A stretch of 7,215 nucleotides of DNA, taken from Thermoplasmata archaeon. Its GTDB lineage: Archaea > Thermoplasmatota > Thermoplasmata > RBG-16-68-12. This document shows, one piece after another, positions 5,490-7,215 of this stretch. A program made the position numbers and the translations under genes. The stretch is taken from assembly GCA_021788795.1 (NCBI GenBank), contig JAJYKG010000109.1, positions 1 to 7,215 of the forward strand, read 5' to 3'. The notes under the pieces were generated by a model. That model saw only the letters and a program-made list of their open reading frames with translations. It made no database searches and was not told the origin of the DNA. The first letter of the stretch is position 1. Each line of letters begins with the position of its first letter.

Positions 5490-5675
5490 TCACTTCTTCG
5501 CGAATTCGGTATAGCCGCAGCGGCCGCAGGACACGCGCCCCTCGTGCTGCGCGAGGAACGTCCCGGAGCCGCACTTCGGGCAGCTCTGCCGCGTCCGGTC
5601 GAGCCGGTCCCCCTCGATCTTGTAGAACGTGCGCTTGAGGCCCGCGGTGCCCTTCTCGGCCTTCTTCTCCGCCAT
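5490..5675 (-). CDS. rps27ae: Small-subunit ribosomal protein eS31 (S27ae)
   Basis: This 61-residue zinc-ribbon protein of the archaeal 30S subunit has four cysteines in two pairs, C32-x2-C35 and C50-x2-C53, in SCPKCGSGTF and SCGRCGYTEF, with the conserved basic KRTFYKIEGDRL ahead of them. Length and motifs match the archaeal family, which lacks the ubiquitin fusion found in eukaryotes. The ATG at 5675 overlaps the TGA of rps24e as TGATG, and a GTG at 5678 is also in frame and would add one residue. Translation is most likely coupled to rps24e. The gene closes the rpoE1-spt4-kinase-rps24e-rps27ae series, a known archaeal order. A short Lys/Glu/Ala-rich N-terminus (MAEKKAEKG) echoes the tail of eS24 just upstream. 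Confidence 0.95.
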   Translation of the reverse strand: MAEKKAEKGTAGLKRTFYKIEGDRLDRTRQSCPKCGSGTFLAQHEGRVSCGRCGYTEFAKK

Positions 5676-6220
5676 CACTTGCCCTCCTTCTTTTTGGGTT
5701 CCGCCTTCTTGGCCCCAGGCTTCCCTTCCTTCTTCTCCTCGTGCTTCTCGGCGGGCTTCTTCTCTTCCTTGGCGGCGGGCTTCTCCTCCTTGTGCTCGGC
5801 CTTGGCTTCCGGCTTGTGCTCGGCCTTCGCCTCGGCCTCGTGCTCCGGCTTCGGCTCGGCCTTCGGGGCCTCCGCCTTGGGCTCCGCCTTCGCCGGCTTC
5901 TCGGCCTTCTCGCCCTCCTTCTTCTCCTTGGCCTCGGGCTCCTTGAGCTTGTTCCGGACGAGGATGTGGGAGCGCTCGACGGCCAAGGCCTCCTCCTTGG
6001 ACTTGTAGATCTTCGCGTAGCCGATGGTCTCGAACCGGCCGAAGGAGGACTCGGCCCGAGAGACCACGACGCCGTCCTTGGAGGCCCTCAGCTGCTTCGC
6101 GAGCTCCGAGCGGATCGCGTCGCGCGTCGGCGTGGCCTCGGCCTTGTGGACCGCCTTGAACGTGACCTCGACCCGCTTCAGCAGCGGGTTCTCCTTCTTC
6201 GCGACGATCTGGAGCTCCAT
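5675..6220 (-). CDS. rps24e: Small-subunit ribosomal protein eS24 with a long low-complexity C-terminal tail
   Basis: Residues 1-93 are a normal archaeal eS24 core, with ENPLLKRVEV near the start, TPTRDAIRSELAKQL at 30-44, FGRFETIGYAKIY at 60-72 and ERSHILVRN at 82-90. The family normally ends close to this point, at about 100 residues. Here 88 more residues follow (94-181, positions 5678-5941), composed only of K (27), E (25), A (17), P (11), G (4) and H (4), including EAKAEHK repeated with a period of eight at 130-136 and 138-144. The tail is charged and probably disordered. It sits 6 nt after the dephospho-CoA kinase stop, with no clear Shine-Dalgarno, and its stop overlaps the rps27ae start. 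Core identity is secure; the role of the tail is unknown. Confidence 0.96.
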   Translation of the reverse strand: MELQIVAKKENPLLKRVEVTFKAVHKAEATPTRDAIRSELAKQLRASKDGVVVSRAESSFGRFETIGYAKIYKSKEEALAVERSHILVRNKLKEPEAKEKKEGEKAEKPAKAEPKAEAPKAEPKPEHEAEAKAEHKPEAKAEHKEEKPAAKEEKKPAEKHEEKKEGKPGAKKAEPKKKEGK

Positions 6221-6226
6221 GGGCGT

Positions 6227-6772
6227 CTACCGTTCCATCCGTCTCAGGATGTCCAGGACCCGCGACTTCGCCGCAGGCTCGGCCCGCACCACGACGACGC
6301 CTTGGCCGGGCATGCCGTACAGGACGGCCCCGGTCTCCGGCGCGAGAGCGATGCAGACCAGGGCCAAGAGGTCCTCTTCTCCCTGGACTTCGACGCGTAC
6401 CCGCTCCTCTGATTTAAAAGCTTCGGACAGGACCTTCCAGGCGTCCGCGGCGATCGCGGCCGCGGGGTTCTTCAGGCGCATGATGCGCGCGTGGATGCGG
6501 GCGAACGCCTCGCGGAGCTCGGGGTCCTCCTGGCGCTTCGTCTTGAAGTCGACGAGGCACAGGTCCGGCGTGCGTCCGCGGGCGATCAGGTCAAGGGTGC
6601 AGAAATCGCCGACCGTGACGACGGGGCTCGCCGCACCCACCGCCGGAAGGATGTCGGGGCCGTGGACGAGCGGACCGAGGGGCCACTTCAGGTTCTCGCG
6701 GAGGGAGTCCGGAAGTCTCAGCGTGACGTTCGCGAACTCAGCGAACGCGGAGGGCGTACTTCCCGTTGGCAT
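6227..6772 (-). CDS. GTP-dependent dephospho-CoA kinase (DUF359 family)
   Basis: This 181-residue cytosolic enzyme of the archaeal CoA pathway phosphorylates the 3'-hydroxyl of dephospho-CoA with GTP, the last step of CoA synthesis. The family was defined by the Thermococcus kodakarensis enzyme TK1697. Visible family motifs are LRLPDSLRENLKWPLG at 18-33, TVGD at 53-56, PDLCLVDFKTKR at 69-80, LKNPAAAI at 100-107, GEEDLLAL at 131-138 and LYGMPGQGVVVV at 151-162. The ATG at 6772 makes the gene overlap spt4 by 35 nt. There is no other ATG, GTG or TTG before the conserved LRLP, so the overlap appears real unless a CTG is used. Order between spt4 and rps24e is typical of many euryarchaea and adds support. 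Confidence 0.9.
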   Translation of the reverse strand: MPTGSTPSAFAEFANVTLRLPDSLRENLKWPLGPLVHGPDILPAVGAASPVVTVGDFCTLDLIARGRTPDLCLVDFKTKRQEDPELREAFARIHARIMRLKNPAAAIAADAWKVLSEAFKSEERVRVEVQGEEDLLALVCIALAPETGAVLYGMPGQGVVVVRAEPAAKSRVLDILRRMER

Positions 6773-6929
6773 GGAGGTTCATCTTCTTCGCGATCTCGGA
6801 CTTCGGGTGGTCCACGATGATCACGTACCCCTGCCAGTCCTTGGACGTCGGGTTGCCGCAGAGCGGGCACTTGTCCTCATCCGTGATTGCGGAGCAGTTC
6901 TTGCAGGCTTTGGGGATCTTCACGACCAT
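6738..6929 (-). CDS. spt4: Transcription elongation factor Spt4 (RpoE'')
   Basis: The 63-residue protein is a small zinc-binding elongation factor that pairs with the NGN domain of Spt5 and keeps RNA polymerase processive. Two cysteine pairs, C9-x2-C12 and C21-x2-C24 (KACKNCSAI and KCPLCGN), form the zinc site. SKDWQGYVIIVDHPKSEIAK is the conserved stretch that forms the central sheet and faces Spt5. Length is typical of the archaeal family. It starts 4 nt after the rpoE1 stop, with a purine-rich Shine-Dalgarno inside the end of that gene, and its own end overlaps the kinase gene. A 19-bp piece of this gene (6903-6921) is repeated exactly at the right edge of the window. Confidence 0.95.
   Translation of the reverse strand: MVVKIPKACKNCSAITDEDKCPLCGNPTSKDWQGYVIIVDHPKSEIAKKMNLHANGKYALRVR
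6903..6921. repeat. 19-bp direct repeat, copy 1 (inside spt4)
   Basis: The plus strand reads gcaggctttggggatcttc, encoding KIPKAC near the Spt4 N-terminus. An identical copy in the same orientation forms the last 19 bases of the window. The flanking base to the left differs (t here, a there), so the match starts at this position; how far the second copy would extend is unknown. Confidence 0.9.
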
Positions 6930-6933
6930 GGGC

Positions 6934-7215
6934 TCAGCCCCCTCTCTTCCCCTTCTTCACGCGGCCCTCGCTCCGGGCGCGGTCCTCCTCGATCCACTCG
7001 ATCTTCCCGAGGGCGGGCTGGCGCATCGTGAGGCCGATCTTGGACTCGCGCGGCGCACGCTCGTTCAGGGAGACCGCGACGATCCGCACGCGGACGCGGT
7101 CGCCCACGCGGAGGTCGCGCTTCGTGTCCTTCCCGATGAGGCGCTGGCCCTCCTCGTCCACGTCCACACGGTCGTCCATGACCTGGGAGATGTGGAGCAG
7201 GCTTTGGGGATCTTC
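6934..7215 (-). CDS. rpoE1: RNA polymerase subunit RpoE1 (Rpb7 homologue), 5' end missing
   Basis: Only the C-terminal 93 residues are in the window; the family is about 190 long. The S1/OB-fold half is plain: LLHISQVMDD, then LIGKDTKRDLRVGDRVRVRI, VAVSLNERAPRESKIGLTMR and QPALGKIEWIEED, with a basic tail RVKKGKRGG. In the polymerase, RpoE1 pairs with RpoF to form the stalk that helps DNA melting and binds the emerging RNA. The first visible residues, EDPQS, do not fit the usual GPxDG that precedes LLHIS. They lie exactly inside the 19-bp copy of spt4, so these residues may be artefactual. The gene heads the operon with spt4, the kinase and the two ribosomal proteins. Confidence 0.93.
   Translation of the reverse strand, partial: EDPQSLLHISQVMDDRVDVDEEGQRLIGKDTKRDLRVGDRVRVRIVAVSLNERAPRESKIGLTMRQPALGKIEWIEEDRARSEGRVKKGKRGG
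7197..7215. repeat. 19-bp direct repeat, copy 2 (right edge, over rpoE1)
   Basis: This is identical to 6903-6921 inside spt4, in the same orientation, 294 bp away. It overlaps the RpoE1 frame just where conserved residues are lost. It may be an assembly overlap at the sequence end or the start of a larger duplication beyond the window. Confidence 0.9.

Noticed and set aside
5741..6412. Leu/Gly-rich plus-strand frame that looks like a membrane protein
   Set aside because: It is the antisense reading of the Lys/Glu codons of the eS24 tail and of the kinase, which produces artificial leucine-rich sequence.
6024..7031. Long plus-strand frame of about 335 codons
   Set aside because: It is antisense to four well-supported genes of a conserved operon and has no domain of its own.
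1..7215. CRISPR array, transposon, integrase, toxin-antitoxin or defence genes
   Set aside because: No regularly spaced repeats, terminal inverted repeats, transposase motifs or defence-gene motifs were seen; the only exact long repeat found is the 19-bp pair at 6903 and 7197.

Overview
This window reads as archaeal, most probably from a high-GC member of the Thermoplasmatota (Thermoplasmata). Archaeal identity is firm. It rests on RpoE1 (Rpb7), Spt4, the archaeal GTP-dependent dephospho-CoA kinase family, eS24 and eS27 side by side, a tRNA without an encoded CCA, and TATA-like boxes about 28 nt ahead of transcript starts. The phylum is an inference from gene order and base composition. Most coding sequence is very GC-rich at third codon positions, which also explains the many long but spurious antisense frames.

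Layout, left to right. Positions 1-45 (-) hold the first 15 codons of an unrecognised gene running off the left edge. Positions 240-1304 (-) encode a fold-type I PLP aminotransferase with what looks like a leaderless promoter. Positions 1365-1838 (-) encode a small three-helix membrane protein with an unresolved start. Positions 1964-3595 (+) encode an AlkK-type acyl-CoA synthetase, the only plus-strand gene. Positions 3608-4188 (-) hold two small cysteine-rich genes that do not read cleanly: one lacks an ordinary start codon, and the other (two membrane helices plus a zinc ribbon) is split by one extra G. Positions 4296-4369 (-) are tRNA-Arg(CCG). Positions 4436-5416 (-) encode a surface glycoprotein with a signal peptide, a carboxypeptidase-regulatory-like domain and a C-terminal anchor.

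From 5490 to the right edge is a tightly packed minus-strand operon for information processing: rpoE1 (5' end missing), spt4, dephospho-CoA kinase, rps24e and rps27ae. Genes overlap or are separated by a few bases. rps24e ends in an 88-residue tail made only of K, E, A, P, G and H.

Functionally, the right half supplies transcription and translation machinery plus the last step of CoA synthesis. The left half (aminotransferase, acyl-CoA ligase) suggests amino-acid and fatty or organic acid metabolism, although those two genes are not in one operon. I see no defence system, mobile element, CRISPR array or clearly new multi-gene system. The most notable points are the 19-bp exact repeat of spt4 at the right edge, where it replaces conserved RpoE1 residues (probable assembly junction), the frameshifted zinc-ribbon membrane gene and its start-less cysteine-rich neighbour, and the low-complexity eS24 tail.
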